Assembly: GCF_900156505.1 (NCBI RefSeq)
Contig: NZ_FTPR01000001.1
Location: 186,001-250,000 of the forward strand
Source: Yoonia rosea
Lineage (GTDB): Bacteria; Pseudomonadota; Alphaproteobacteria; Rhodobacterales; Rhodobacteraceae
DNA: 64,000 bases
Direction: 5' to 3'
Of this stretch, positions 48,865 through 59,018 are shown one piece after another. The translations under genes and the position numbers were made by a program. Position 1 is the stretch's first letter; every line of letters begins with the position of its first letter. The notes under the pieces were generated by a model, which worked only from the letters and a program-made list of their open reading frames with translations, was not told where the DNA came from and did not search any database.

Positions 48865-49992
48865 ATGGACAACGCAATTTCAGGGGTCGACCCGGACGGT
48901 TTGATGGAGTTTTCGGTGGTCTTTACCGACCGGTCACTCAACCACATGTCAAAGGTCTTTCAGGGCGTGATGACCGATATCTCGGACATGCTCTGCGAGG
49001 TCTACAATGCTGATAGCGTGGCCATTGTGCCGGGCGGCGGTACCTACGCAATGGAGGCCGTGGCGCGCCAGTTCGGCGCCGATGCCCATGCCTTTGTGGT
49101 CCGCAACGGATGGTTTTCCTATCGCTGGAGCCAGATCTTTGAAGCGGGCAAATTTACAGCCAAAACAACCGTCATGAAGGCACGCCAGGCAGGCAACGAC
49201 ACGCGCGCGCCATTTGCTCCGGCACCGATTGAAGATGTCACAGCTGCGATCAGGGATGCGCGACCCGATGTTGTCTTCGCGCCGCATGTGGAAACCTCTG
49301 CCGGAATCATCCTGCCGGACGACTATATCAAAGCCCTTGCCGATGCGGCCCATGACGTGGGTGCGCTCATGGTTCTGGATTGCATCGCTTCGGGGTGTGC
49401 GTGGGTGGATATGAAAGCGACCGGCGTTGATGTGCTGATCTCGGCACCGCAAAAGGGCTGGTCTTCGACACCCTCGGCCGGACTGGTCATGATGTCAGAA
49501 CGCGCCGTCGTGCGCCTTGCAGAAACAACATCAAATTCATTCACCGTGGACCTGAAAAAATGGCACAGCATCATGCAGGCCTACCTCAATGGTGGTCACG
49601 CTTATCACGCCACGATGCCGACCGATGGCTTGCGGGCTTTCCGTGATACAATGCTCGAAACCCGTGAATTCGGTTTTGACAAACTCAAAGAGGCGCAATG
49701 GGCCCTGGGCGATGCTGTGCGCAAGGTGCTGGCGGATAAAGGTATCAGATCGGTTGCTGCCGAAGGGTTCGGCGCACCGGGGGTTGTGGTCAGCTATACG
49801 GATGATCCGGCGATCCAGAACGGGTCGAAATTTGCCGCCGAAGGCATGCAAATCGCAGCCGGTGTGCCGCTGCAATGTGACGAGCCGGACGATTTCCGCA
49901 CCTTCCGTCTGGGTCTTTTCGGGCTGGACAAGCTTTATGATGTGGACGCCACGCTGGCGCGTCTGGTGCCTGTGCTGGACAAGGTGCTTTAG
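48865..49992 (+). CDS. Class V aminotransferase family protein
   Basis: A 375-residue PLP-dependent enzyme of the alanine-glyoxylate/serine-pyruvate aminotransferase group. The PLP lysine is in LISAPQKGWSSTPSAG and the phosphate-binding glycine loop is in VPGGGTYAMEAVARQF. The ATG at this position is six bases after AAGGAG; the ATG two codons earlier lies too close. The amino donor and acceptor are not determined by sequence. It is next to two Lrp-type regulators. Confidence 0.9.
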   Translation: MDNAISGVDPDGLMEFSVVFTDRSLNHMSKVFQGVMTDISDMLCEVYNADSVAIVPGGGTYAMEAVARQFGADAHAFVVRNGWFSYRWSQIFEAGKFTAKTTVMKARQAGNDTRAPFAPAPIEDVTAAIRDARPDVVFAPHVETSAGIILPDDYIKALADAAHDVGALMVLDCIASGCAWVDMKATGVDVLISAPQKGWSSTPSAGLVMMSERAVVRLAETTSNSFTVDLKKWHSIMQAYLNGGHAYHATMPTDGLRAFRDTMLETREFGFDKLKEAQWALGDAVRKVLADKGIRSVAAEGFGAPGVVVSYTDDPAIQNGSKFAAEGMQIAAGVPLQCDEPDDFRTFRLGLFGLDKLYDVDATLARLVPVLDKVL

Positions 49993-51179
49993 CGCGCACC
50001 GAGGCCCATCTGCATCAGAGTCTGCCGGACGGGCGCAACACCATACAGTGCCTCGATCCCTTTGGCGCGAAGCGACTGCAGCATCGGGCTTCCGGCAATT
50101 GATGCGCGGTTCAGCGCGTCAATGCCGGTGACGCGCAATTTGATGTCAGGGTGGCGTTTGCGCGCATAGGTATCAAGCATCGCAGGTGCGCCCAGTTTGT
50201 CGGGTGCCGCCGCCGCGAGATCAAGCAGGCAGGACAGGTCACGCAAAGACATGTTGAGGCCCTGTGCGCCAATCGGTGGCATCACATGCGCTGCTTCGGC
50301 GACCAACGCGGTGCGGGGCGCTGTCAGGTGATCCGCGATCTGGCTTATGATGGGCCAAAGTGTCCGCTTGCTGGCAAGCTTGAGTGGCCCGTAAAGATAA
50401 GCGGAGCGGTCGTTCGCAGCAGCCTCGAACGCCGTTTCGGGCAGTGCATGCAGACGGTTTGCCTCGGCGCCACCTTCCATCCACACTACAGCAGAGCAGG
50501 GCTTGCCATCATGATCTGGCAAGGGCACCAGCGTGAATGGCCCGCCGGAGCGGTGGATTTCTGTCGAGACATTGTCGTGCGGCGCATCATGGGTGACGGC
50601 AAAGGTCAGTGCCTTTTGCCCGTACCGCATTGTTTTCACGCCAATTCCTGCGCTTTCGCGTACGGCTGATCCGCGCCCGTCGGCCCCGATGACAAGTTTC
50701 GCGGAAAGCTGGCTGTTATCCGAGAGCGTCACCAGCGCTTCATGACTGCGCGCCACCATGCGGGCAAAGCCGACACCTGCGCGGAAATCGACATTCGGCA
50801 GCTCAGTCAGCCGCGCAACCATTTCGCGCCGCAAAAGCCAGTTCGGCAGGTTCCAACCGAAGGGTTGGTCGGAGATATCGGCGGCGTTGAAATCGCGGGT
50901 GACATGGGCGTCGGTCCCGATATCGACGATCCGCATGACCTGAAGCGGCGCAGCAAAGGGGGCGAGCCGCGTCCATAGTCCTGCGGCCTCGAGAAACTGC
51001 TGGGCGGGCTGCAAAAATGCGGTTGTTCGCAGATCGGACCCTTCCGCATCGCTTGTGGTCACGGGGGGCGTGGGGTCAACGATTGTCACGTCAAAGCCAG
51101 CCGTGCCAAAAGCCGCCGCTGCGGTCAGGCCTGCCACACCGCCACCACTGATCACGATATCTGTTGTTTTGCGTTCCAT
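49989..51179 (-). CDS. UbiH/UbiF-type FAD-dependent hydroxylase
   Basis: A 396-residue flavoprotein of the ubiquinone-biosynthesis hydroxylase family. Motifs: ISGGGVAGLTAAAAFGTAG (FAD ADP fold), VIGADGRGSAVRESAG (DG motif), and HVMPPIGAQGLNMSLRD (GD motif region). Likely hydroxylates the ring of a ubiquinone precursor; which position is uncertain. It ends in a four-base overlap with the convergent aminotransferase gene. Confidence 0.92.
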   Translation of the reverse strand: MERKTTDIVISGGGVAGLTAAAAFGTAGFDVTIVDPTPPVTTSDAEGSDLRTTAFLQPAQQFLEAAGLWTRLAPFAAPLQVMRIVDIGTDAHVTRDFNAADISDQPFGWNLPNWLLRREMVARLTELPNVDFRAGVGFARMVARSHEALVTLSDNSQLSAKLVIGADGRGSAVRESAGIGVKTMRYGQKALTFAVTHDAPHDNVSTEIHRSGGPFTLVPLPDHDGKPCSAVVWMEGGAEANRLHALPETAFEAAANDRSAYLYGPLKLASKRTLWPIISQIADHLTAPRTALVAEAAHVMPPIGAQGLNMSLRDLSCLLDLAAAAPDKLGAPAMLDTYARKRHPDIKLRVTGIDALNRASIAGSPMLQSLRAKGIEALYGVAPVRQTLMQMGLGAR

Positions 51180-51217
51180 GTGCCTGACATAGGCCGCTTG
51201 GCCGCGCCCTGAAAGGG

Positions 51218-51865
51218 CTAGCGCGTCAGCTGCGACAAGAAATCCGTCAGATGATCGGTGTGATGGTGGATATGGGGGGCTGGAAGGGGCGTTTCATGCA
51301 CATGCACCGTCCGCATGCCCAAGGCATGAGGCACCGCCAGATTGCGGGCTTCGTCCTCGAACATGGCGGATTTTGTCGGGGTCAGCCCGTCTTTTGCAAA
51401 CACACGCGAAAAGGCGTCCTGCCCCGGTTTCGCTTTAAAATCTGCGTGCTCGACGCCGTAGACAGCATCAAATTGACGTGTCAGGCCACGCGCGGCGAGA
51501 ACACGTTTGGCATGGTTTTCTGATCCGTTGGTAAAGACAATTTTCCGCCCCGGCAGTGCGGCAATCGCAGAGGCCAGCACCCCGTCTTCTTCGAGATGAG
51601 AAATGTCGATGTCATGCACATCAGCAAGAAAATGATGCGGATCAACATCGTGGTGTTCAATCAAGCCAAGCAAGGTTGAACCATAGTCGTTCCAGTATTG
51701 CTTGCACAGCTCCAGTGCACGCGCCTGATCGCGCCCCGTCAATCGTGCGACATAAGCCGCAAAACGCGCGTCCATCTGACCGAAAAGATCAGCGGACGGC
51801 GGATAAAGTGTATTGTCGAGATCGAAGACCCATGTGTCTACATGCTGAAAGTGCTTGGCTACCAT
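51218..51865 (-). CDS. HAD-family pyrimidine 5'-nucleotidase-like hydrolase
   Basis: A 215-residue haloacid dehalogenase-like phosphatase. HAD motif I is DLDNTLYP, motif II VFTNGS, motif III with KAKPGQDAF and motif IV SAMFEDEARN. The architecture matches YjjG/SDT1-type pyrimidine 5'-nucleotidases. A long open extension upstream of the ATG is not used because the family starts at this point and the extension overlaps the divergent GntR promoter. Confidence 0.9.
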   Translation of the reverse strand: MVAKHFQHVDTWVFDLDNTLYPPSADLFGQMDARFAAYVARLTGRDQARALELCKQYWNDYGSTLLGLIEHHDVDPHHFLADVHDIDISHLEEDGVLASAIAALPGRKIVFTNGSENHAKRVLAARGLTRQFDAVYGVEHADFKAKPGQDAFSRVFAKDGLTPTKSAMFEDEARNLAVPHALGMRTVHVHETPLPAPHIHHHTDHLTDFLSQLTR

Positions 51866-51966
51866 AGGCGCACAGTATGATGGTCCACAGCGCGCTTCAA
51901 TCGCTTTGGCTTGATTGCAGGGCGGGCAGGGGCATATGGTGAAACAGTTACGAAAGGTCCGACCCG

Positions 51967-52620
51967 ATGCAAGATACCCGCGCGTCTCAGAAAGACGCAT
52001 ACGCCCTGATCCTCGAAGCGATCGACAGCCACATCTACAAGCCGGGTGACCGCCTTGTGGAAAGCGAATTGGCCGAACGGTTTGGCGTATCGCGCACTCC
52101 GATCCGCGAAGCGCTGCAGCGGCTCGAGACGCAATCGCTGCTGACGCGGGACGGACGCTCGCTGATTGTGGCGTCGCTGGATCATTCGCAACTGTCCGAG
52201 CTTTATGTCGTGCGCGGTGAACTGGAGGGGCTTGCCGCCCGTCTTGCGGCCCGCCATGCGGCCCCGGAAGAGGTGAAGGTGCTGCGCGATATGCTCGAGG
52301 CCGATCAGAAACTGGTCGGTGATCCAAAGGCCATGAGCCGCGCGAACCGCCGCTTTCACAAGCAAATCCACCTTGCCTCGCATAACCGTTTTCTGGTGCA
52401 GCAACTGGATTTGGTGCATCGGTCCATGGCGCTATTGGCGACGACGTCTATTGCGGCTGAAGGGCGGGGGGCCGAGACGCTGCGCGAACATGCAGCCATC
52501 GTCAAAGCGATCGAGAATGGTGATGGCGATGCGGCCTATAAAGCGCTGCGTGACCATATTTCACAGGCCTTTGTCACGCGCCTGAAACTGGATGCAGAGG
52601 CGGTAGAAGCTGCAGAATAA
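51967..52620 (+). CDS. GntR family regulator with FCD domain
   Basis: A 217-residue FadR-type GntR regulator. The winged helix is in ESELAERFGVSRTPIREALQRLETQSLL, and the C-terminal all-helical FCD domain (LYVVRGELEGLAARLAARH, NRRFHKQIHLASHN, EHAAIVKAIENGD) probably binds a small organic acid through its metal-binding histidines. It is divergent from the HAD gene and convergent with carA. Target genes are not evident. Confidence 0.93.
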   Translation: MQDTRASQKDAYALILEAIDSHIYKPGDRLVESELAERFGVSRTPIREALQRLETQSLLTRDGRSLIVASLDHSQLSELYVVRGELEGLAARLAARHAAPEEVKVLRDMLEADQKLVGDPKAMSRANRRFHKQIHLASHNRFLVQQLDLVHRSMALLATTSIAAEGRGAETLREHAAIVKAIENGDGDAAYKALRDHISQAFVTRLKLDAEAVEAAE

Positions 52621-52727
52621 CCCCAAACTGCAGCCCGCACCGGGATAGTGCACGAAGCAAACCTAACACCGTCGACTCACATGACGTCTTCGTGCGAGCA
52701 ATTTGAACGAAATAAGTTAACCAGACG

Positions 52728-53864
52728 TTAAGCGCTCATCGCCTCGGCAAATCTTTCGAACAGGTAATAGCTGTCCTGCGGACCGGGGCTGGCCTCCGGG
52801 TGGTATTGGACGCTGAAAACCGGTCGGTTCGCGATGCGAATACCGCAGTTGCTTCCATCAAACAGCGACACATGCGTTTCCTCGACACCCGCAGGCAGCG
52901 TTTGGCTATCAACGGTAAAGCCGTGATTCATCGAAGTGATCTCGACCTTGCCGGTCTCCATGTCTTTGACCGGATGGTTGGCGCCGTGGTGGCCGTGGTT
53001 CATCTTGATCGTCTTTGCACCCACGGCGAGCGCCAGCATCTGGTGCCCGAGACAGATGCCAAAGACCGGCAGGTTGGCATCAAGCACACCCTTGATCATG
53101 GGGACGGCGTATACACCTGTTGCGGCAGGATCGCCGGGGCCGTTGGACAAAAACACGCCATCAGGGTTCAACGCCAATACGTCTTCGGCGGTTGCCGTCG
53201 CGGGCAACACGGTGACATCGCAGCCAGCGCTTGCCAGACAGCGCAGGATGTTGCGCTTGGCACCAAAATCAATCGCGACAACCTTATGCCTCGGCGCGGT
53301 TTGTGGCTTGTAGCCTTCGGGCCAGGCCCACCGCATCTCATTCCACTGATAGGACTGGGCACAGGTCACTTCCTTGGCGAGGTCCAGCCCTTCCAACCCC
53401 GGGAATTCGCGGGCTTTCTTCACCAGGGCAGCAATATCGAACTGTCCGTCCGGGTTATGGGCCAGTGCCACATGCGGCGCGCCTTGCTGGCGGATCGCCC
53501 GCGTCAGACGCCGTGTATCGACGCCGCCCATCCCGATCCGGTTGCGTTTGGTCAACCATGTGGTCAGCTCTTCGGTCGCACGCCAGTTCGAAGCCTGCGT
53601 CGGATCCCATTTGACGACCATGCCCGCTGCAACAGGATCAGCAGTTTCATCGTCTTCGGGGTTTACGCCCGTGTTACCGATGTGCGGGAAGGTAAATGTC
53701 ACAACCTGTCCTGCATAGGACGGGTCTGTCATGATTTCCTGATAGCCGGTCATGGCTGTGTTAAAGCAAAGCTCAGCCACGGTTTCGCCGGTGGCGCCAA
53801 AGCCCACTCCATAAAAGATCGTACCGTCCGCGAGTGCCAAACAGGCCGTTGGTTTCTGCGCCAT
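52728..53864 (-). CDS. carA: Carbamoyl-phosphate synthase small subunit
   Basis: CarA is the glutaminase subunit of carbamoyl-phosphate synthetase for arginine and pyrimidine synthesis. The 378-residue protein has the small-subunit N-terminal domain (LADGTIFYGVGFGATGE, ITDPSYAGQ-like MTDPSYAG) and the class I amidotransferase domain with nucleophile in FGICLGHQMLAL and histidine in VQYHPEASPGP. carB is not adjacent. It is divergent from the yqeY gene. Confidence 0.97.
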   Translation of the reverse strand: MAQKPTACLALADGTIFYGVGFGATGETVAELCFNTAMTGYQEIMTDPSYAGQVVTFTFPHIGNTGVNPEDDETADPVAAGMVVKWDPTQASNWRATEELTTWLTKRNRIGMGGVDTRRLTRAIRQQGAPHVALAHNPDGQFDIAALVKKAREFPGLEGLDLAKEVTCAQSYQWNEMRWAWPEGYKPQTAPRHKVVAIDFGAKRNILRCLASAGCDVTVLPATATAEDVLALNPDGVFLSNGPGDPAATGVYAVPMIKGVLDANLPVFGICLGHQMLALAVGAKTIKMNHGHHGANHPVKDMETGKVEITSMNHGFTVDSQTLPAGVEETHVSLFDGSNCGIRIANRPVFSVQYHPEASPGPQDSYYLFERFAEAMSA

Positions 53865-54038
53865 AATCGATCTCCCCAGATGTCAAATTGGTGCGGGTGT
53901 ACGCAGGCCGGCGGCGCGGGTCAAGGCCGGATTGCGCCCTTGCAAACAAGGGTGACGTTGCGCGCAGGGCGCTTGTCAGTCTGGCGGGTTCACACTATGT
54001 TAGCGGTTCGTTTGACGGCAGATGTACTGGACAGATTT

Positions 54039-54500
54039 ATGGATATGCGTGACAGGGTCTCAGCGGCCCTTAAAGATGCGATGCGCGCGAAAGAAGCAGA
54101 TCGCCTATCAACGCTGCGGCTGATCAATGCCGCAATCAAGGATAAAGACATCGCAGCCCGCGGCACAGGCGATGATGAAGGCGGGGTGTCGAACGAAGGC
54201 ATTCTGGCGATCTTGGGCCGGATGGTGAAGCAACGTCAGGAAAGCGCGCGCGCCTATGAAGAGGGTGGCCGGCTTGAGTTGGCGGAGAAGGAACTGTCAG
54301 AGATCAAGATCATCGAAGAATTCCTGCCCAAGCAACTGAGCGAAGACGAAGCCGCAGCAGCCGTTGACACAGCGATTTCCGAAGTGGGTGCAGAGAGCAT
54401 CCGCGACATGGGCAAGGTGATGGCCGCACTGAAGGCCAAGTACACAGGGCGTATGGATTTCGGCAAAGCCGGCCCGATGGTCAAAGACCGTTTGGGGTAA
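54039..54500 (+). CDS. GatB/YqeY domain protein
   Basis: A 153-residue protein homologous to the C-terminal tRNA-binding tail of GatB, encoded as a standalone YqeY. Typical sequence: STLRLINAAIKDKDIAAR, KQRQESARAYEEGGR, EIKIIEEFLPKQL and DMGKVMAALK. It could help tRNA-dependent amidation or act independently. Two in-frame ATGs (54039 and 54045) compete; neither has a strong ribosome-binding site. Its 3' end overlaps the convergent DUF2244 gene by 20 bases. Confidence 0.92.
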   Translation: MDMRDRVSAALKDAMRAKEADRLSTLRLINAAIKDKDIAARGTGDDEGGVSNEGILAILGRMVKQRQESARAYEEGGRLELAEKELSEIKIIEEFLPKQLSEDEAAAAVDTAISEVGAESIRDMGKVMAALKAKYTGRMDFGKAGPMVKDRLG

Positions 54501-54999
54501 CAGGCTCGCGCCCCGCGCGAAGCGCGACTTGCAACTCATCAAAAAGCACGAGGCGTTCTTCGGCATCGAGGAACGCACCGATCTCGACCTCGCGGTCACC
54601 GCCGCGCAGGGTGATATAGTTTTCAACCGGCCCGCCTTTGGGGTGTAAGTGCGCGGTGACCCAATAGCGGTTGGCCTCCCACTCCTGCACATCGCCTTTG
54701 GGATTATGCCGTGCCAGGTAGGCGCGGGCTTCATCCACGGTCAGTTCTTCCAACACCTCGCCACGCCGGTAGCTGACGTGAAGGGCGTACCACACCCCTG
54801 CGAGCATCATCCCAAAGAACGGCAGTAGCCCCCAAAGCACCGCTTGCCCCAGAAGTGTGAGCAGGGGGAGCGACACGAGCGCAGCGGTGCCGCCGATGAA
54901 CAAGACAAAGTCTTTGCGCAGCAGTGAGCGATAGGGCCAGAGGCTAAGCTGCCAACGGCGATCTTGGTGGGGTGGGGTCGGGGTCCATTCGTAGGGCAT
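54481..54999 (-). CDS. DUF2244 membrane protein
   Basis: A 172-residue protein of the DUF2244 family. An N-terminal cytoplasmic stretch (MPYEWTPTPPHQDRRWQLSLWPYRSL) is followed by two adjacent membrane helices (VLFIGGTAALVSLPLLTLL and LWGLLPFFGMMLAGVWYAL) and a C-terminal soluble domain (VTAHLHPKGGPVENYITLRGG). The family is common in alphaproteobacteria near respiratory genes; ctaD is about 1 kb away. Role unknown. Confidence 0.9.
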   Translation of the reverse strand: MPYEWTPTPPHQDRRWQLSLWPYRSLLRKDFVLFIGGTAALVSLPLLTLLGQAVLWGLLPFFGMMLAGVWYALHVSYRRGEVLEELTVDEARAYLARHNPKGDVQEWEANRYWVTAHLHPKGGPVENYITLRGGDREVEIGAFLDAEERLVLFDELQVALRAGREPVTPNGL

Positions 55000-55059
55000 G
55001 CGTAGTGGCTTAGGCTAGTTTGGTGTTCAGGTTCATTGTCCTGAATACCATATAGGCCC

Positions 55060-55869
55060 TTACTTCCTGAATGGGACCCTTTGGGGTGTATTCGAGAAAA
55101 CTTTCCAGAACGAATACTTTGATAACTGTGCATGCAACTGATTGAATGGTCGTTTCAGTTCGCGCAGGACCTTCTTGTATCCGAATTTCATCCGCGGTTT
55201 GCCTTGGGCGATAAGCGATATTTCTGCGTTGGCGGGAAGAAAGGCATTCTCTTGGTCCAGAGATTGTTGAATGCAAAGCGCTGGTATCAATTGAAGAAAG
55301 TCCCAGTTCAAAAAGGTCGCGTGGGTCCGATTGAACATCTGGACGTCAATCGGCGCAAGTGGTCTTGGCGTCTGATCCAGGAGGCTCTGGGCAGCACGGC
55401 GAGAGATAATGTAGCCCGCAGTTCCGCGAAGGTCCCCGCGCGATGTCATCAGCGTGAAATCGCGAAAACCAGTTTCTCGTTGATGGTCGAATATTCCACC
55501 GACGCTTGACGTATCAATCTTCACGCATTCGGCAGACTCTGGGATCCAGTCAGCTTGCCCAAGAAGTGTCGCGGCGTCCGACGAGAGTTGAATGTCGTCC
55601 TCGAACACAGCCGCATATGCGTCAGGTTGGTCTACGATCATTTGCCAGGTCTTGCGGTGGCTCAGAAAGCAGCCAATCTCTGGTCCGGTCAGTGTCCGGT
55701 GCCAGCGTTCTTCGGATGCAGTCAGGCGCCATTCTTCCAGGTCAGCATTTCGCCCATCGATCGCGCTGACCCGCGTCGCCTTGAGCGACAGGGAACGGAA
55801 CGTTGTTTCCATGTGTTCGCGTCGTGCAACTGAACGGTCTAGATTGATGAAGTAACATGGTAGAGGCAT
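55060..55869 (-). CDS. Glycosyltransferase family 25 (LPS-type)
   Basis: A 269-residue glycosyltransferase of family 25, which adds sugars to lipooligosaccharide or similar glycans. The N-terminus MPLPCYFINLDRSVARREHM and the middle GPEIGCFLSHRKTWQ and VFEDDIQLS (DxD-like EDD metal site) are diagnostic. An ATG five codons upstream is possible. Base composition is less GC-rich than neighbours, suggesting horizontal acquisition. It is isolated between DUF2244 and a bidirectional terminator. Confidence 0.88.
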   Translation of the reverse strand: MPLPCYFINLDRSVARREHMETTFRSLSLKATRVSAIDGRNADLEEWRLTASEERWHRTLTGPEIGCFLSHRKTWQMIVDQPDAYAAVFEDDIQLSSDAATLLGQADWIPESAECVKIDTSSVGGIFDHQRETGFRDFTLMTSRGDLRGTAGYIISRRAAQSLLDQTPRPLAPIDVQMFNRTHATFLNWDFLQLIPALCIQQSLDQENAFLPANAEISLIAQGKPRMKFGYKKVLRELKRPFNQLHAQLSKYSFWKVFSNTPQRVPFRK

Positions 55870-55918
55870 AGGGCCATTTCTCATATTTCATGTTCAAGCA
55901 AACACGGGAAAGTCAAAC

Positions 55919-55947
55919 AAAAGAGGGCCCCCAACGGGGCCCTCTTT
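55919..55947. terminator. Strong bidirectional terminator after ctaD
   Basis: AAAGAGGGCCCC and GGGGCCCTCTTT form a perfect twelve-pair stem with a four-base CAAC loop, followed on the minus strand by TTTTGTTTG. It ends the ctaD transcript and insulates the glycosyltransferase gene. Confidence 0.92.
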
Positions 55948-55964
55948 CTTGTCTATACTCTCGC

Positions 55965-57638
55965 TTAGTGCGCGTGCTGCTTGTCCCAGTCGGACTGCTT
56001 TGGCAGTGTCTCGAATGTGTGCTCTGGTGGTGGGCTTGGCAGTGTCCACTCCAGTGTGTCTGCATATTCGTTCCAAGGGTTGTTCTCGGTGACGCGCTTG
56101 CCCTTTGTCAGGGTCCAGACCATCACGCCGATGAAGAACAGGAAGGAGGCGAAAGACAGGAAGGCACCCCAGCTGGAGACATAGTTCCAGTAAGCGAAGG
56201 CTTCGGGGTAGTCGATGTAGCGGCGAGGCATGCCCTGACGGCCCAGGAAGTGCTGCGGGAAGAATGTCAGGTTTGCACCGATGAACATCGTCCAGAAGTG
56301 CAGCTTGCCGGCCCACTCAGGGTACATGCGGCCCGACATCTTTGGCAGGTAGAAGTAGATACCCGCGAAGATCGAGAAGACCGCACCAAGGCTCATCACA
56401 TAGTGGAAGTGTGCAACGACATAGTAAGTGTCGTGGTACACGCGGTCCACACCGGCCTGCGACAACACGATGCCGGTCACACCGCCCAAGGTGAACAGGA
56501 ACAAGAAGCCCATCGCCCAGAGCATAGGTGTCTTGAACTCAACCGAACCACCCCACATCGTGGCGATCCAGCTGAAGATCTTCACACCTGTCGGTACCGC
56601 GATGACCATCGTGGCCAGCATAAAGTAGGACTGCTGTGTCAGCGACATGCCCACGGTGTACATGTGGTGCGCCCAAACGACGAAGCCCAGAACACCAATC
56701 GCGACCATCGCATAAACCATCGGCAGGTAGCCGAAGATCGGCTTGCGGCTGAAGGTTGCAATGATGTGGCTGATGATACCAAAGCCGGGGATGATGATGA
56801 TGTAAACCTCGGGGTGACCGAAGAACCACAGGATGTGTTGGTACAGAACTGGGTCACCACCGCCTTCGGGCTGGAAGAAGGTCGTGCCAAAGTTACGGTC
56901 TGTCAGCAGCATCGTGATCGCGCCAGCCAGAACGGGCAGGGCGAGAAGGATCAGCCATGCGGTCACGAAGATCGACCATGCAAAGAGCGGCACCTTGTGC
57001 AGCGTCATGCCAGGTGCGCGCATGTTCAGGAAGGTCGTGATCATGTTGATCGCGCCAAGGATTGAGGATGCACCCGACAGGTGGACCGCAAAGATCGCAA
57101 GGTCCATCGACATGCCGGTTTCCGAGGTCGACAGCGGCGCATACATAACCCAACCAACGCCGGAACCGGCCTGACCGTTACCGCCTGGGGCCAGCATCGA
57201 CGCGATGCCAAGCGAGGCACCTGCGACAAACATCCAGTAGGACAGGTTATTCAGGCGGGGAAACGCCATGTCCGGCGCACCGATCTGCAACGGCATGAAG
57301 TAGTTACCGAAACCACCGAAAAGGGCCGGAATAACCACAAAAAACATCATCAGGACACCATGATAGGTGATCAAAACGTTCCAGAGGTGGCCATTTGGCG
57401 TACATTCACCGGCGGCTGCCGCTGTGAAACGTGCGCCTTCAAGGCACATGTACTGCACGCCGGGCTCCATCAGCTCCATGCGCATGTAGACGGTGAACGC
57501 CACCGAGACAAAGCCCAAGAAACCTGCGGTAAACAGGTACAAGATGCCGATATCTTTGTGGTTTGTGGACATAAACCAGCGGGTGAAGAAACCGCGCTCG
57601 TCTTCGTGTGCATCGCCGTGGATGGCTGCGTCTGCCAT
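55965..57638 (-). CDS. ctaD: Cytochrome c oxidase subunit I
   Basis: The heme a/heme a3-CuB catalytic subunit of aa3-type cytochrome c oxidase, reducing oxygen to water at the inner membrane. The 557-residue protein has twelve expected helices. [17 protein letters not shown] carries the cross-linked His-Tyr and CuB site, and the [13 protein letters not shown] region holds a heme and CuB-linked histidines. GAGGAGAGCC precedes the ATG. Subunits II and III are not adjacent, as is usual in Rhodobacterales for ctaD. Confidence 0.97.
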   Translation of the reverse strand: MADAAIHGDAHEDERGFFTRWFMSTNHKDIGILYLFTAGFLGFVSVAFTVYMRMELMEPGVQYMCLEGARFTAAAAGECTPNGHLWNVLITYHGVLMMFFVVIPALFGGFGNYFMPLQIGAPDMAFPRLNNLSYWMFVAGASLGIASMLAPGGNGQAGSGVGWVMYAPLSTSETGMSMDLAIFAVHLSGASSILGAINMITTFLNMRAPGMTLHKVPLFAWSIFVTAWLILLALPVLAGAITMLLTDRNFGTTFFQPEGGGDPVLYQHILWFFGHPEVYIIIIPGFGIISHIIATFSRKPIFGYLPMVYAMVAIGVLGFVVWAHHMYTVGMSLTQQSYFMLATMVIAVPTGVKIFSWIATMWGGSVEFKTPMLWAMGFLFLFTLGGVTGIVLSQAGVDRVYHDTYYVVAHFHYVMSLGAVFSIFAGIYFYLPKMSGRMYPEWAGKLHFWTMFIGANLTFFPQHFLGRQGMPRRYIDYPEAFAYWNYVSSWGAFLSFASFLFFIGVMVWTLTKGKRVTENNPWNEYADTLEWTLPSPPPEHTFETLPKQSDWDKQHAH

Positions 57639-57850
57639 TTTGGCTCTCCTCGTATTGGCTACTTTTGATGTCGCCGAGTCGTTGCCCGACGCACATTTGC
57701 TCTGGTTCTAATGCGTTGATGCTTAAGGAGCAACAAAGGATGCGCCGATTTGGCTGGGTTAATTTGGCGCAGGCAAGTGGTGGAATTGATGTGTTGCGCT
57801 GACAGATGAAACAATGCCCGCTAGGGTAAAGCAGAAACAGGAGGTAACGC

Positions 57851-58984
57851 ATGGCAGACAAAACCCCGCCATTCACGATTGGCATCGAAGAGGAATACCT
57901 GCTGGTCGATCAGACGACATTTGCTTTGGCGCAAGCGCCAGACAGTCTGATTGCGGCCTGCAAGAAAGACCTTGAGGGGCAAGTGAGCCCCGAGTTCCTG
58001 CAATGCCAGATCGAAATCGGGACAGGGGTTTGTCAGACGATCGGTGAGGCGCGCCGCGATCTGGCGCATCTGCGCCGCACGGTGGCGCGCCATGCAGCCG
58101 ACTATGGGTTAGCGCCCATCGCCGCCTCTTGCCATCCGTTTGCAGACTGGAAAGAGCAGCACCACACCGACAAGGAACGTTATCATCAATTGCGCCGCGA
58201 CCTTGGCGGCGTCGCGCGGCGGATGCTGATTTGCGGGATGCATGTCCATGTGGGCATCCCTGATCAGGATATGCGCATCGATTTGGTCAATAAGCTCAAG
58301 TACTTTCTGCCGCACCTTCATGCGCTTTCCACCTCTTCGCCCTATTGGCAGGGCGAAGATACAGGCATGAAATCCTATCGTCTAACGGTGTTTGACAATC
58401 TGCCCCGCACCGGCCTGCCGCCCGCGATGGCCGACTGGGCCGAGTTTTCGTCAACGGTTGATACGTTGATTGACCTTGGGCTGATTGAGGACGCTTCAAA
58501 AATCTGGTGGGACCTGCGCCCATCGTCAAAATTTCCCACAATCGAATCCCGCATCTGCGACGTCGCTCCGCGGATGGAGGTGACGCTGACATTGGCGGCG
58601 TTGACGCAGTGCCTGACGCGCATGCTGTGGCGAAGGTCGCAGACGAGCGCGGGTTGGCCGGTGGTCCAGAATTTCATGATCGGCGAAAACCGATGGCGTG
58701 CGCAGCGTTACGGCACTTCGGAGGGCCTGATCGACTTTGGCCGCAAGGCGTTGATCCCGTTTGCGCAAGCCGTGGACGAGATTCTTGCGCTGATCGCAGA
58801 AGATGCTGTCGCCCTCGCGTGTGAGGCCGAAGTGAACGCCGCCCGTGACATCGTGGCCAATGGCACGAGCGCAGACCATCAGCGTAAGGTCTTTTCGGCG
58901 TCCAAGCAGGCAGGTGCGACTGACAAAGAGGCGCACGACGCTGTCGTCGCGTCTTTGATTGCGGATTTCGAAGCTGATTTATAG
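57851..58984 (+). CDS. Carboxylate-amine ligase, YbdK type
   Basis: A 377-residue ATP-dependent ligase of the glutamate-cysteine ligase 2 (YbdK) family: [13 protein letters not shown] near the N-terminus (Mg/ATP glutamates), CGMHVHVGI, and [16 protein letters not shown]. YbdK has weak glutamate-cysteine ligase activity in Escherichia coli; the physiological substrate is uncertain. AGGAGG before the ATG fixes the start. The gene is divergent from ctaD. Confidence 0.92.
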   Translation: MADKTPPFTIGIEEEYLLVDQTTFALAQAPDSLIAACKKDLEGQVSPEFLQCQIEIGTGVCQTIGEARRDLAHLRRTVARHAADYGLAPIAASCHPFADWKEQHHTDKERYHQLRRDLGGVARRMLICGMHVHVGIPDQDMRIDLVNKLKYFLPHLHALSTSSPYWQGEDTGMKSYRLTVFDNLPRTGLPPAMADWAEFSSTVDTLIDLGLIEDASKIWWDLRPSSKFPTIESRICDVAPRMEVTLTLAALTQCLTRMLWRRSQTSAGWPVVQNFMIGENRWRAQRYGTSEGLIDFGRKALIPFAQAVDEILALIAEDAVALACEAEVNAARDIVANGTSADHQRKVFSASKQAGATDKEAHDAVVASLIADFEADL

Positions 58985-59018
58985 CGCAGGCGATGTGTCT
59001 GCGCTGCAATCAAAGCCG

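Noticed and set aside
52717..52731. TTAACCAGACGTTAA, matching the CtrA box TTAA-N7-TTAA
   Set aside because: It overlaps the carA stop between two convergent genes, so there is no promoter for it to control.
52800..54500. Long open frame on the plus strand opposite carA
   Set aside because: It is antisense to a clearly conserved gene; only its last 153 codons are the real YqeY gene. GC-rich codons commonly give such long shadow frames.
55890..57065. 391-codon plus-strand frame opposite ctaD
   Set aside because: Antisense to ctaD; His- and Asp-rich composition is that of a reverse-complement shadow.
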